From positions 124,001 through 188,000 of the forward strand of contig JH720377.1 of assembly GCA_000231825.2 (NCBI GenBank): DNA of 64,000 nt, in the 5' to 3' direction. The translations under genes and the position numbers were made by a program. Below the pieces are notes generated by a model. The model saw only the letters and a program-made list of their open reading frames with translations, ran no database searches and was not told where the DNA came from. The DNA is from Tetrahymena elliotti 4EA (Eukaryota > Ciliophora > Oligohymenophorea > Hymenostomatida > Tetrahymenidae). This document shows positions 48,142 to 59,674 of the stretch, one piece after another; position 1 is the first letter of the stretch, and every line of letters starts with the position of its first letter.

Positions 48142-50420
48142 ATGGATAGTGTTATAGATATTAAATCTATGTCTTATGATTCATTAGATTCTTAGAAGAG
48201 TTTCTAGTAGAACAACAGCAGTACCAGTAGCACTTTGTATCCTCCATAGTTTGTTAACAAAAATGAGTAGCAAATTTAAGCTGCAAAAAGAGTATTCTTC
48301 TAAGATAAAAATTTGCTTTTCGTTTCAGATGAACGTTATTTTTTAGGAGAATTTCAGTATGAAAACATAACCATCATCCGTGAGTATATATAAAACAAAG
48401 AGTTTTGCAACCAAAAAATATATCATACACACTTAAAATAGAAATATTCTGCCAACATATCAAGCTAGATAATTATTGCGCATGGGCTGTATGAGACATC
48501 TGCACACTATATGGAGGTAAAATTTTTCTAATCTTTACAATTAACATAGTTATATTTTTATCAGTCAGCATTTGTGCTTGTAGGATTAGGCTACGAAGTC
48601 CATCTTTTTGATTTTTCTGGTTTCGGGTATTTACTAATTTAATTACTTATTATTTTATGCTTAAATGTATTAAATAAGATTTAGAATCCAAATTAATTAA
48701 TTAGAAAAATGCAAAATTAAAAATAAATAAATAAATGTTAGCAATAAATTAGAATTTGATTTCTTTATTCTTTTTTTAATTTTATTTTTTTATATTGAAA
48801 TTAGCCATTCTGGAGGTAAAAAAATGAATTCAAGTATCAAAGAATTGCAGAGTGATTTTATTTCTGTCTATGATAGATTATCTCATTCTAGACCTATTTA
48901 TATATTAGCTTGCTCAATAGCTGTGCCTATAATTCTAAGTTGTATGATTTTAAATCCTCAAGCAATAAAAATAAATGGCTTCATTAGTTATAGTGCCATG
49001 ATGAGCATTCCTCACATTTATAATAAATATGATTTTATGTCGAATGCAGCTTTATTCTTTCTTTCAAAGATAAATCCAGTAAAATAATTTTTATTTTCTT
49101 CAAAAAATTAAATTAAATTATTTGTTGAAATAAACAAAAAGTCTCTCTATATGAATTTAAAAACGAATCATTCAGTGCTTCATAGCAGTAATTATCAAAT
49201 AAAAAAAGATATACTACTAAATGATGGCTAAACAAATTGTATTACGTAATTTATTAAAATTTAATTCTAAATAGTAAATTTTATTCAATTTTGAATAGAA
49301 TTGGAATGGCTTATGACTTGATAAATATATAGAACTTTGTATTGGATAATTTATTAGATATAAATGTACCTCTTTTAATATTATATGGATAGGAAGATTA
49401 AATAGTGAACTAATAAGATTCGATTACACTATATTGTAAAGTAGGAATTTTAGATAAAACTATAAAAATTTTAAAAGATCAACATCATCTATTTTTATTA
49501 GATTCAAATAAATTAGAAGTATTAAACATAATTAGTTAATGGCTAGATATACAAAATAAACATAATGCAAATATCAATAATTATAAATAAGATTAAATTC
49601 CTTTTTCTCATACAATTCCTCATAAGTAAGACTTTACTACTTAAATAAGAGCTGTAAGCAAAAAGCAAGCTCCTATAGAATGTAACTCAGGAATATTATC
49701 TTTTTATTCTAAAAAGAGTTTTTCAAGTGTTTCTTAAGATTTAAGTGATGAAGATATTAGTTAAAACAGTTATGATGAAGAGGATGAAGAAGATTAAAGT
49801 GTAAGTGAATCTATACAACAAATGTACAAATAATAAAATAAAGAAAAGATAAATCAAAAAAGTAAATCAGTAATCAGTAATATCTCAATCAGAAGCACAG
49901 ATTCTTAAAATCTTTGCAGGCAAAATGAAAAATAGTCAATTGCATAAAAAAACAATCATAAACAACAGTAAAAAAAGAAAATCAAAAGAGTTGAAGAAGA
50001 CTGTAATATTTGCGAAAGCAATAAAATATTAAATTGCTATGATAGTTCACATATACCTTCATATTCTAATCCCTTTGATCCTCAAGTTAAATAATAAATA
50101 AAAGATAAAAACATAAATGAAAAGTAATATTGTAAAAAAAGCTGTAAAAAATCTAAATATATTTATGGAACTCATATACCTAACAAAAATAAATTAAAAT
50201 TGCTCATAAAATGCTTCCTATATTTAATATTCTTCACTATGCTCAAATTTTTATTAAAAAATAGGTAAATTTTTATCAAACCATTTTTTTTAAAAATTCA
50301 ATTCATATTTTAACAAAAATTAGCAGCATTTTTAATCTGAAGTAAATGAAGTAAATATTACAAAAACATGCTCAAGAAATATTCTTAAAATGTCTTAATA
50401 TAATACATTAGATTTTATGA
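48142..50420 (+). CDS. alpha/beta hydrolase (monoacylglycerol lipase-like) with C-terminal membrane segment
   Basis: Exon 1 starts MDSVIDIKSMSYDSLDSQ and contains the oxyanion-type turn IIIAHGLYETSAHYME. After introns come VGLGYEVHLFDFSGFG and HSGGKKMNSSIKELQ, matching 'hG..es...Y' and 'D..GhG.S.G' of the lysophospholipase/MAGL group. The nucleophile elbow is YILACSIAVPII: the Ser is present but both flanking Gly of G-x-S-x-G are Ala. A lid-like part follows, then VPLLILYGQEDQIV (acid Asp) and LKDQHHLFLL (His). A Ser/Glu-rich insert and Cys-rich parts (EEDCNICESNK, KQYCKKSCKK) precede a terminal hydrophobic stretch (LIKCFLYLIFFTMLKFLL), probably a membrane anchor. Ends TGA 50418-50420 after a last short exon. 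Likely a lipid esterase at a membrane. Confidence 0.75.
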
Positions 50421-50555
50421 AAATTATATAATTAAATTAAAATATTTTCTATTAATTTACTCTTTAATATTTTATAATCATATTTCAATATTAACCAAAT
50501 CCCTATTATATAATAATCTATCACTTTTTGTAACTTTAATACTATTTGTTTTTCT

Positions 50556-51260
50556 ATGATGTACTTTGCTTACCTACTATTATTTATTTTTATTAGCCCA
50601 AATTTTCATTTAAAAAATTTACTCTATGGATTTGTTTTTGTATTAATTAATATAACACATTTTTTAAATAAAGAAATGCTAAAGTTTTTGAAAATTCATA
50701 GATTTTTTCAATCTTTTGTGAAAAAGGAATTAGAAAATAATTAATAAAATTTTCCAATTTATTTTTTATTGTTTTTTCTTTATTTTTTAAAGTTTAAGTT
50801 TCAGCCAAAATATTTTAAATAAGACTTTAAAAGCTTAATAAATAATATGATAAAAAATGAATTAAGTTGTGAGAGATTTACAACACAATTAGTTGTACTT
50901 ATTTAAGATAAGAGAGCTTGTTTTATTTTACAAAATAATTAATTTGCTAAATATTTTTGGTTTGGTAATCTAAAAATAAAAGTAATTCTTTCTCAAACTC
51001 AAAGAAAAATTTATTAAGTGTAATTAATGTTTTATTAGCAATTTGATGGGAAAATTTCATACTTGAGGTAATTCAATATTAAATTCCCTCAATTAAAAAA
51101 AGTAATTTTTTATAATCAAAGATTTTATTTAAGTGAAAATACTTATATTTTTATTTATAATTTATATTACTTTACTTGTTAAACTAAATTTATTTTATTA
51201 AAACATTATTAAAGTATGAATATTAATATGAAATTTCAATTGATTACTTTTTTATTCTGA
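50556..51260 (+). CDS. 234-codon open frame, possible membrane protein, uncertain
   Basis: Unbroken from ATG 50556 to TGA 51258-51260 with 13 or more TAA/TAG glutamines. Begins MMYFAYLLLFIFISPNF, with hydrophobic stretches to about residue 35 and another at IYFLLFFLYFLKF, then mixed sequence (QLVVLIQDKRACFILQNNQF). Length exceeds what is usual by chance for this base composition but not decisively. Composition is very Phe/Ile/Asn rich, as in translated spacer. No family recognised. Confidence 0.3.
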
Positions 51261-51712
51261 AAACATCAAAACTATTAACACTATTTAAATAGAAAAGTAC
51301 TCAAATGAAGGGATATTTTAAAAACTTGAATTTAAAGGTTTAAGTTAATTATTAATATTGAGTCATTAAAGGTATGAATGGCTGTAGGCATACTAAGAAA
51401 TTAAATATTTTTACTAGTATAGTAATTTGCTGTAACATTTACTCTAAAATAATTTGATCATTTTCTATCATTCTATTCTTCACACAAATAATTATTATAG
51501 ACAAATAATTTAACTTGCCTGCCACTGATAAAATTAAATTGTATGTAAATTAAAAGATTTTTTCATAAATAATAAAAAATATATAAATTAACCTTACAAT
51601 TTCCACATACATTAGATCTATAAATATTCTTTTTTTGTGTATTTTAAAATTAATATTAATATTTAAATCAAAAAATTAGAAAATAAAAAAAGATAAAAAG
51701 TCAATTCCAAAA
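51261..51712. other. intergenic spacer, nothing recognised
   Basis: A+T-rich upstream region of the gene at 51713. No feature seen. Confidence 0.5.
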
Positions 51713-52948
51713 ATGTTTACTTAAAGAAGATTAGAATCTCATTTTGATTTTGAAAATTTAAGCTTAACTCCTTCTAATATGAATCTTAAGCAGAGAAGAT
51801 CTCACTTGATCCCGAATAATATGAAAGAGAACATTCCTCCCATAAATACTATTAAAAATAACAATAATGGTTTAATTTCATATTCATATTCATAAAAGGT
51901 TATGCTTTAACCAAAACCTAAGATAAATAATAAAATTGTTAAGTCTCCTAACATGAACAGTAATTACAGAATTCTATCTCTTCCACTCAATGAAGGTAAA
52001 GAAAATGAAATCATGAATCGTCCTATGCCTTCATATAAAGATAGATATCTATCTGAAATTCAAACCAAACAAAACTAAAAAGAAGAAGTAAGCTTTTAAC
52101 CACAAAATAATTCTCCCTAAAATTTACAATAGCATTTAGTACCTATCTCGCCTATGATTTAAAAGTAATAGCATGTAGAAGCTAATATCGCTTCTTCTGC
52201 ATCTAGACAATTATTTGATAGATCTCCCTTTATCTTAAAAACTCCTTAGAATGGCTTGAAAAACACTCAAAATAATTATTTCGAATAAATTAATTAAAAG
52301 ACTACAAATGGGTTTTTTTAATAAAAATTTAGTATTAAAAATAAAAGTAAGTACAATAATTTTTTAATGCCTAGCAAGACTGAATGTACTATTAAGGTAC
52401 CCTCTTGTCCAGTCCTTATAGATGAAGCTGAAATTGAATGCTGTCCAAAACTTATGACCTACACACCAAATAATAAAAGAGTTACATGCCAAAGAGCAAA
52501 ACTTATCTTTAAGAAATATATGGATAATAGTGAAGAAATTTCCTAAAATTCCCCTGATTTGCTAACGGCTAATTTAAAGAAAAAAATTTAAATTGCTGCC
52601 ACTTTAAACACTTCAGCTGAAAAATAACTTTAATAAACAAACAATAGTGTTGAAAAATCTTAAGACTTCTCCCACCTCAAAAAATACTATGGATAAAAAT
52701 ATGAACCTAAATTATAAGTAAAATAATAACAACAATAACAAATATCTAATAGATAACTTAGCATTAAGTCTAAGAGATTGCAAATGATTTTAGGCTAGAG
52801 AAGCAATCCATAGGTGATAAACAATCAAACAACAAATGCCTATTTTGGTGATTGTGATATGAAGCCCTGGGATCAAAAGAGTGAAACATTTTTAACTGAA
52901 GAAGCAGACACTTCTATAATTGATATTTTGAATCAACTTTAAAAATGA
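51713..52948 (+). CDS. 411-residue Asn/Gln/Ser-rich protein, single exon, unknown
   Basis: 412 codons without intron from MFTQRRLESHFDFENLSLTP to TGA 52946-52948. Mostly disordered and basic, with Pro-Ser/Thr sites (SLTPSN, VKSPNMNS, VPISPM, RSPFILKTPQN) that look like proline-directed kinase targets. One less disordered block with paired cysteines (CTIKVPSCPVLIDEAEIECC) continues into YTPNNKRVTCQRAKLIFKKY. It has a polyglutamine run and an acidic end (LTEEADTSIIDILNQLQK). No catalytic domain or membrane span. The Cys-containing block is the only part likely to fold; four Cys and nearby acidic residues might bind metal. Cell-cycle or nuclear role is possible from the phosphosite pattern but not shown. 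Confidence 0.65.
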
Positions 52949-54199
52949 ATTTTTGAAAGATTTAAAACAAAAAATCAAAGCAAAATCTTCTTAAATATTT
53001 TAAGTGATATTAAAGAACTAACCTACATTAACTACCATAATTACATTAAACTAAAATACATTAAATTTACATTATTACAATAACATATAATACTTATATT
53101 AATTTAAATTATATTTAGTATTTATTTATTTCTCTCTCTCTAGATATTTATTTTCTAATTCTCTGCATTCTCAATCAACATTTAATTTTTCTTTTTTATA
53201 AAGAAAAAATTTTGAATTTTTCTAATATCACAAGTAGATTATTTTTTCTTTTTCATATTTAAAAACTATTTATAAATTTTAATTAAGTTTTTTTCATTCG
53301 AGAGTGCTCAAATATCCTAAAATTAATTAAATAGTACTTGAAATTTTTTAAGCCAAACATTTTTAACACTCTATATACTAATTAATATTACTTATTCTAA
53401 CTTGGTTATTTCATTTTTTCCCTTAATTTTTTATGTAATATAAAATAAATATAAATTTTATTACTGTAATTCCTTGAGTATTCAGTTCTTGCCATTTGCC
53501 ATAATTTTGGTGAAAAGTGAGAGATCTCAAAAATTCGCCTTTCCTCACTTTCAATTTGCCATTCACCATTCACCGTGAGGAATTAAGGTAATTTTTTCCA
53601 CTTTCCTATTTCAAAATAATAAAAAATTTTCTTTTTAGTAGACTGTTAGAATTTGTTCTCTGTGAAACATCAATTATTTTAAACCTAGTAGAATAGAACA
53701 AAGTCAAATATTTTCATTCTAAAATACAAATTTATATTTAATTTTTCTTATTGCATAATAAAGATAATCCAAAAAAAGTTTGAATAAATAAAATGCACCT
53801 TTATCTATTTATTTTGAATAAATCAATAAAGCAATTCAAATTTACACTCTCAAAAAAATATCTATATGCTTAAACATATAATAATTATTATTTTATTTAC
53901 CGATAAATTAAATTAACAATTAAGGAAGGATATTTATTAATATTTCAATTTTATACAAAATAATAATTTTAAAGTTTCTTTTTAATATTTACTTAGTCAT
54001 TTTTTGGAACAAAATGTTTTATTTTAAAAAATAATTTTTTTTATTAATAAATTTATTTGAACTATAAATTAAATAGACATTATTGCTTTCCTTTGAATAA
54101 CAACTTAGTCTAATTAAAATTAAGATTTTAAAAAATATTAAAAGTACAAAATATAAAAAGTATTTATACACAATTATTAAAGAATATAGATAGTTTAAA
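52949..54199. other. intergenic spacer with a GC-richer foldback
   Basis: Mostly A/T runs. The exception is the inverted-repeat element at 53461-53591 (separate entry). No other RNA or coding signal. Confidence 0.5.
53461..53591. repeat. ~130-bp foldback / possible MITE or structured RNA
   Basis: The ends are inverted: TTACTGTAATTCCTT at the left and AGGAATTAAGGTAA at the right. Inside, GGTGAAAAGTGAG pairs imperfectly with CTCACTTTC further right, around a central GAGATCTC palindrome. Two TTTGCCAT / TTTGCCATTCACC and CACCATTCACC repeats also occur. It is clearly richer in G and C than the ~1.2 kb of A/T spacer around it. Confidence 0.5.
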
Positions 54200-54604
54200 A
54201 TGTCCAAGCAAACTGAAGACGCCAATAAAAATTTAGATAAAGTTACTGATTACGTTGAAGAATAGGAACTTAAAGTTGATAATGTAAATATTTTTTTCAA
54301 TTGAAATCATTTTAATGTATTAAATATATTTGTATAATAATATAGGCATTAAGCAGTCTTAAAGAAGAAAAGTATAAAATTTGATTTAAAGACATATTAA
54401 ATTCAATAAAAAGCTTTCATAAAACATTTTAAATCATCTTATTTTCATTTTATTGTTTATAGGAAAGTTTTGATTAAGTTAAATGATGCAGATGTTAAAT
54501 TTTTAGAATAAAACTTCGATTTAGATAAGATTAAAGCTATTGATTAATTAAGATCTACTGAAGGAGATTTACAAAAAGCTATTTAAAACCTTTTAAACAA
54601 CTGA
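54200..54604 (+). CDS. HYPK: HYPK-like protein (NatA-associated, UBA domain), 83 aa, three exons
   Basis: Exons 54200-54283, 54346-54371 and 54463-54604 (252 coding bases). The N-terminal part reads NLDKVTDYVEEQELKVDNAL, matching the 'lekVTDYvEEkE' helix of HYPK that binds and regulates the NatA N-terminal acetyltransferase. The last exon, VLIKLNDADVKFLEQNFDL then KAIDQLRSTEGDLQKAI, is the C-terminal UBA-like domain shared with NAC-alpha. The middle exon is only 26 bases. Human HYPK is longer (about 120-130 residues) mainly in its disordered N terminus. It acts with ribosome-bound NatA as a chaperone-like cofactor. Splice junctions keep frame (phases 0 and 2). Confidence 0.85.
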
Positions 54605-54736
54605 AAACAAATTACTGAAGGAATTAGAAGCTTTTAAACAATCTAAAATTTTAATTTATAAACTAGAATATTTTATATTTAAATTAACATTCTTATTTTG
54701 TAAAAATCATTAAAATTTTTGTATTTTATCAAATTT

Positions 54737-54955
54737 ATGAAATTTGGCTTTATTTTTACTCACTTAGTAGTATTAGGATATTAATTAAAATATTCCAATA
54801 GAAGATTTTAGTTTCTGCAAAAGATATTTGTTATTTTAATTATCATCTTTTCTATCTTATTGATATTTTTAAAAAAACAAATTTTTAATATCAAGAAACC
54901 ATTCAAAGAAGAACCTAAAATACTCTTGCCTTAACTTAACAAAAATATAGCTTGA
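54737..54955 (+). CDS. 72-residue single-span membrane peptide, uncertain
   Basis: Frame MKFGFIFTHLVVLGYQLKYS... with a strong membrane segment (KIFVILIIIFSILLIFLKK) and a Lys/Pro-rich tail (NIKKPFKEEPKILLPQLN) to TGA 54953-54955. The tail is unlike translated spacer (PFKEEPKILLP), which is the main reason to list it. No homologue known; could also be an exon of a larger gene. Confidence 0.35.
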
Positions 54956-55527
54956 AAGCTCGTTAAAGGAAGATAAAACTTAAAATGATAAACAATGATT
55001 AAAAAGATATTTTTAGCTCATAAAATAATAAAACAAAAACATTCAAAACAATCAATTTCATTTAATCTTTCTTCAAACTTTAATTAAATAATCTTTAATT
55101 TTTAAAATTTATTTTATAATAAAAAGAGAGAAAATCAAACAAATCTAATTTTCAATTTCTTTTTTATTTTTTGATTGTTAAATGTAAATCAGCTAATTAT
55201 TTACTTTAATAATTTTTCCATGAAATCTTTAAACTTTAATTTATTTGAGAGTAAATATGGATAATCATTTTTAAAAGTGTTAATAAAATAATATTTTTTT
55301 ACTTTTAAATTATTTAAAGAATAATTAGGGTGGTAATATTTTTATGGAGGATTTCAAGAGACATTTTGTTAAATGTTAAATAATTAGTAATTTAATTAAC
55401 ATTCTAAAAAAAATTAAATTGTTGTTAAAAGGATATTTGTCTTTTGATTTTCATCAAAAATTTTATTTTAAAGAAAATTTATATTCAAAAATTAGAAGAT
55501 TTATTGGCCTTTAATTTTTGGCGCAAA
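54956..55527. other. intergenic spacer, nothing recognised
   Basis: A+T-rich. A 64-codon open run starting at the ATG near 55343 overlaps the next gene start and is probably chance. Confidence 0.45.
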
Positions 55528-58500
55528 ATGAGTTAGCTTGATTAAATTCTTGAAGAGGCTGTAAAAAAAAATGAAAACAACAAAAGACAAATTAAAAACC
55601 CGTTAACTAAGGTAAATTAGTATAAAAAAGCTATATCTAATTAAATTCTATTTTAAAAATATTATAGGAAATGATTTAGTATTAAAAAGTGTTAGAAAGC
55701 TAGTAGCTTAAGAGCTAAACTAGCTAGAATTAATCAAAAAAAGAAATTAAGTAAGAGTTTATAGTAATTGATGAAGATTCTCAGGATATTTTTTCTTAAA
55801 ACAAATCTCTAAATACTCAAAATGGATCCTAGAAAATAAAATATGTGGATATTTTAAGATAGAGATAAGAAGAAATAAATAAAATCCCAAAAGTAAGTTC
55901 TTTTTATTTTCTTTTTGAATCTATATATAGCTAGCTTATTTGATAATTAAAGGACCTTTTTAAGTCAAAAATTGTTATTTTTTTTATGAGAAATTTTGAT
56001 TTAAGTGAAAAAAGAGTTAAAATTTTTGCAGAATAAATCAAAAATAATTAAGGCGAGGTTTATTTTTCAATTTAAGAATATTTTGAGAAGTATCTCACAT
56101 TTTATGATCTCATTCAAGAAAAAAATAAGCACATTTTATTCATCTGTCCAGACAATATTAAGATTGAAGTAATTTTAAAAAGTCATTTTAATCGCATCTT
56201 GTCTTACATAAAATTCATAAAAAAGGAGTTGAAAAAATAACTACAGTAATACAGTCTAGATTTAGATGTTGTTATCAACAAAGCAGTTATCTCGGAATAT
56301 CTCGTAGAAGTCCTTAAATAAAAAACATATATTAGTCCTGATTCCTATTGTAGATTTTTTATTTAACCTATTATAAATCTAATTAAATTTATATTTATTA
56401 GATGTATCGAATATCTATCAACTAGGAACATAAAACAACTTATTTCACGTGTAAATTATTAATTATTTTTTTATGGGTTTTTTTAAGAAAACAAAAAAAT
56501 AGAGGACAATAAGAAGAAATGGCTAAACAGAAGTAAGGTTAAAAAAATTAAAATATTTCTTTATCTTAGCAGTCAATGGAGGAAATGAGCAAGTAGTATC
56601 CTAATTCTAAAGCTAGTAGTGATGAAGATTCAATCTAGGAAAATAGTTTAGATTTAGAGTGCCTTACTAACATATCTCGTGATATTTTAATACAAAGAAA
56701 AAAAAAATAAGATGCAGCAAGATAAAAAGCTGCTAAAAAAACTAGATACCTCTGGGATTATAACTATGATAGTGAATAAGATTAAGAAATGAGTGAAGAT
56801 GATAATGAGAATTCATAAACTTCTGATAATAGCTATGTTTCTATTAGCTCTTCTTTTGAATAAAAAAGAAGTGAATATGCTGATATTTCTGTTACACCTG
56901 TCAAGATAGAAAATTAATTATTTTTAAGTAAAGTTACTGAAAATGAAGAAATTAGTGGAAATAAAATTAATCTAACTTCTTTCAAAAAATTGAAGAGAAG
57001 CCCAGAGCCAAGAAATTAAAACTCTTAAGTAAATTTAAATATTTTGAATGATTTATATAACTAAAATGCTTTTAATGTAAATAGGATTAATTTTTATTTA
57101 AAGTTGCAAAAAGTACCATAAAAAAAGAGTAAGATTTACTTTCATAAAGTTAAATCTCTCCTCTGAAAATTGGATAAAAATAAAAGTAATTTATTTATTG
57201 ATTATTGATTTCAAATTTAAAGAATTTAAAACAATTTAGACATATTGACTACTTTGAAATCGATTCTGATTAAGAACATGAAGTAAAACGGGAAGAAAAA
57301 TATTTGGATTATTTTGATGAAGATGATGAAGACTTTTCTAAAATTGATGAGAGATTTATCACAGAGCTTCCTCATTAGAAAGTCGAAGAAAAATAAAAAA
57401 ATGAATTTTAGCTCAAGAGTTTAAAAAAGAAAGATAAAACTATTGAAATTATTTCCCTTGATAGTGAAGATGATGAAAAAGAAACATCTCCAAATTAACA
57501 AGTCTAAGAAAAAGAGCAGCCAAAATAATCTTCAAATTTAGGTAATCCCTTTAAACCGTTTAGCGGATAGTTAAGAAGAGAAAGATATTGGGATGAAAGG
57601 AAGGATCATTTTGTTTGTGCTACTGGAGCTCCTAAAGAAAATTTTAACAAATTAATAACTGAGGTAAAATTTTTCTAAATAATATTTCATTATTTTTGTT
57701 GAAATTTTTTTTTATTCTAAAAGGAATTGGAAAAATTACTAAAAATTTATCAGTAAGAAAAAGATGTTGGAAGATCTATTGCTTACAGAAAAGCAGTAGG
57801 CATTATCAAATCATTAGATTTTTAAATAACTTCAGTTAAAGATGTGCAAAAAATTACTGGTCTTGGTGAAAAAACAAAAGAAAAAATAAAAGAAATTTTA
57901 GAAACAGGATAATGTTAAAGAGCTTAAATATTAACCTAAAGTGAAAGAAATCAAACAATTGAACTTCTTTCTAAAGTATGGGGAATAGGACCTTAAACAG
58001 CTACTCAACTTTATGAAAGAAATATAAAAACAATTCATGATTTAAGATAAAATTAGCATCTCCTTAATAAAAATTAAAGAATTGGACTCTAATATTTTGA
58101 AGATTTAGTTGAGCGTATGCCTAGAGAAGAAGCAACTCAAATAGTCAATGAAGTCATAAAAGGTTTCATCATTTTTTATTTTTACTAAATATGTTTATTG
58201 TAATTATTTTAAAATTCAAGCAATGTTTCTTTAATTTTATATAAATTTCATGAGTGTACTGTATGATATTTTTTTTCATACAATAAAATTAAAAAGGATT
58301 TAAAGATTTATATCCATAAGAGCATGATAGATATGAAATTATAGCTTGTGGTTCTTATAGAAGAGGTATTCTGTTAGATTAGCTTAATTTTTATTAAGTA
58401 TTCATTATATATTAATTAGGTAAAGAAATTTGTGGCGATGTTGATATTTTAATTTGTAGAAAAGATGGAGAAGAAAATAAGCCAAAAAAATTAATGATTA

Positions 58501-58886
58501 ATCTCATTTGTAAATTAGAATAAGATGGGTTACTGATAGAACACTTGTAATATCCAAGACCCAGTTAATATGGGAGTGAAACATATATGGGTATAGGTAA
58601 ATTAAAAGAAGGAAAACATAGACGAATAGACTTAAAGTACTATCCTAAAGATCTTTATGGGTATGCCCTTTTATATTTTACAGGAAGTGATTATTTTAAT
58701 AGGAGTATGAGGTTATTTGCAAGGAAAAAAGGTTATTCTCTTTCCGACCACGGACTTTATGCTGTAAATAGAATTAATAATAAAACTAAAGTAACCTCTT
58801 CATTAGCAATTCCTTGTTATACTGAAGAAGAGGTTTTTGCAGCACTGAATCTAGAATATAAACCCCCTTCTATGAGAAGTGTATGA
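55528..58886 (+). CDS. DNA polymerase family X (Pol lambda/Pol4-like) with N-terminal BRCT-like region
   Basis: Multi-exon. First exon MSQLDQILEEAVKKNENN. A BRCT-like block (KRVKIFAEQIKNNQGEVYFS, ending KNKHILFICPDNIK) follows, then a long Ser/Asp/Glu-rich linker. The polymerase module starts with YWDERKDHFVCATGAPKENF and the 8-kDa part (VGRSIAYRKAVGIIKSL), then helix-hairpin-helix ITGLGEKTKEKIKEIL and a second HhH VWGIGPQTATQLYE. The palm carries CGSYRRG, the metal pair GDVDIL (58434-58451), the third Asp in RRIDLKYY, and the fingers/thumb FTGSDYFNRSMRLFARKKG and SLSDHGLY. It ends at TGA 58884-58886. Family X enzymes fill gaps in base excision repair and end joining. In ciliates end joining is needed for programmed DNA elimination, a plausible role here. 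The start is the first ATG of the first clear exon. Confidence 0.88.
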
Positions 58887-59674
58887 ATTCTAATCTCTCT
58901 CAAAAGATAAAAAATATTTTTAAATAAGATAAAATAATTAATGAAAAGATAAATATAAAATAGGAGGCAGTTTACTATTAAAATATTATTTCAAACATCA
59001 CAGTAAAAATTAAATCTATTATTTATTGATAATTTTAAACAAAATTTACAAATATGAAGCATTTTTTATGTTGAGAACTGTAATTAGTATTTTTTGTTCA
59101 GAATTAAACAAGTTTTATTATTATTCAATATCATTCTAATTTATTATGATTAAATGATGATGATAGAATAAAATATAAAGAAGCAGGAGTATATTTTATT
59201 GTCAAAACAGATATATTTTTATTGAGTTATTTATTAAGGAAATAACATAAAAAATAAAAGAACATATTTACAAATATTTAGTATTTTTTATGTTTTAATT
59301 AGGTTAGTTGGTTGGTTGATTGGCTGGTTGTTTGGTAAGATTAATTTTATAATTAGAAATAAATTATTTTTATTTATTTATTTTTTACATATTTTTCCAT
59401 AAAGTTGCTGATGTATTCTTTGATTTTTTGATTATGAATAATATTGCTTTATATCTCTTTATTATTAACTTTACTTTTATTTTCCTTTTGGTCGAAATAT
59501 ATTTTAATGATTATTATTTAATGATATTATAAATATCTCTTTATCTTTTTTTAAAGGTTTATTTATTATTTAGGAATTATTAATTCACATTAAAATTTTG
59601 AAACCAAATTCAAATTTAATTGGTAGATGATTGGTTTATTTTTTATTAAAAATTATTATTTTTTGGTCTATTAA
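58887..59674. other. convergent intergenic spacer with a G/T-rich tract
   Basis: Between convergent ends at 58886 and 59675. A/T-rich except the TTGG-repeat tract at 59301-59340. No gene seen. Confidence 0.5.
59301..59340. repeat. short TTGG/TTGA tandem repeat
   Basis: About nine imperfect four-base units (AGGTTAGTTGGTTGGTTGAT and on to TTTGGTAAG). It stands out as G-rich in the A/T spacer. It is not the telomeric hexamer nor the conserved ciliate chromosome breakage sequence. Confidence 0.7.

Noticed and set aside
55343..55534. 64-codon frame MEDFKRHFVKCQIISN...
   Set aside because: Overlaps the Pol X start in another frame and has spacer-like composition.
59301..59340. Chromosome breakage sequence or telomeric repeat
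   Set aside because: The TTGG units do not contain the conserved TTAAACCAACCTCTTT-type core nor the GGGGTT hexamer; no telomere addition seen.
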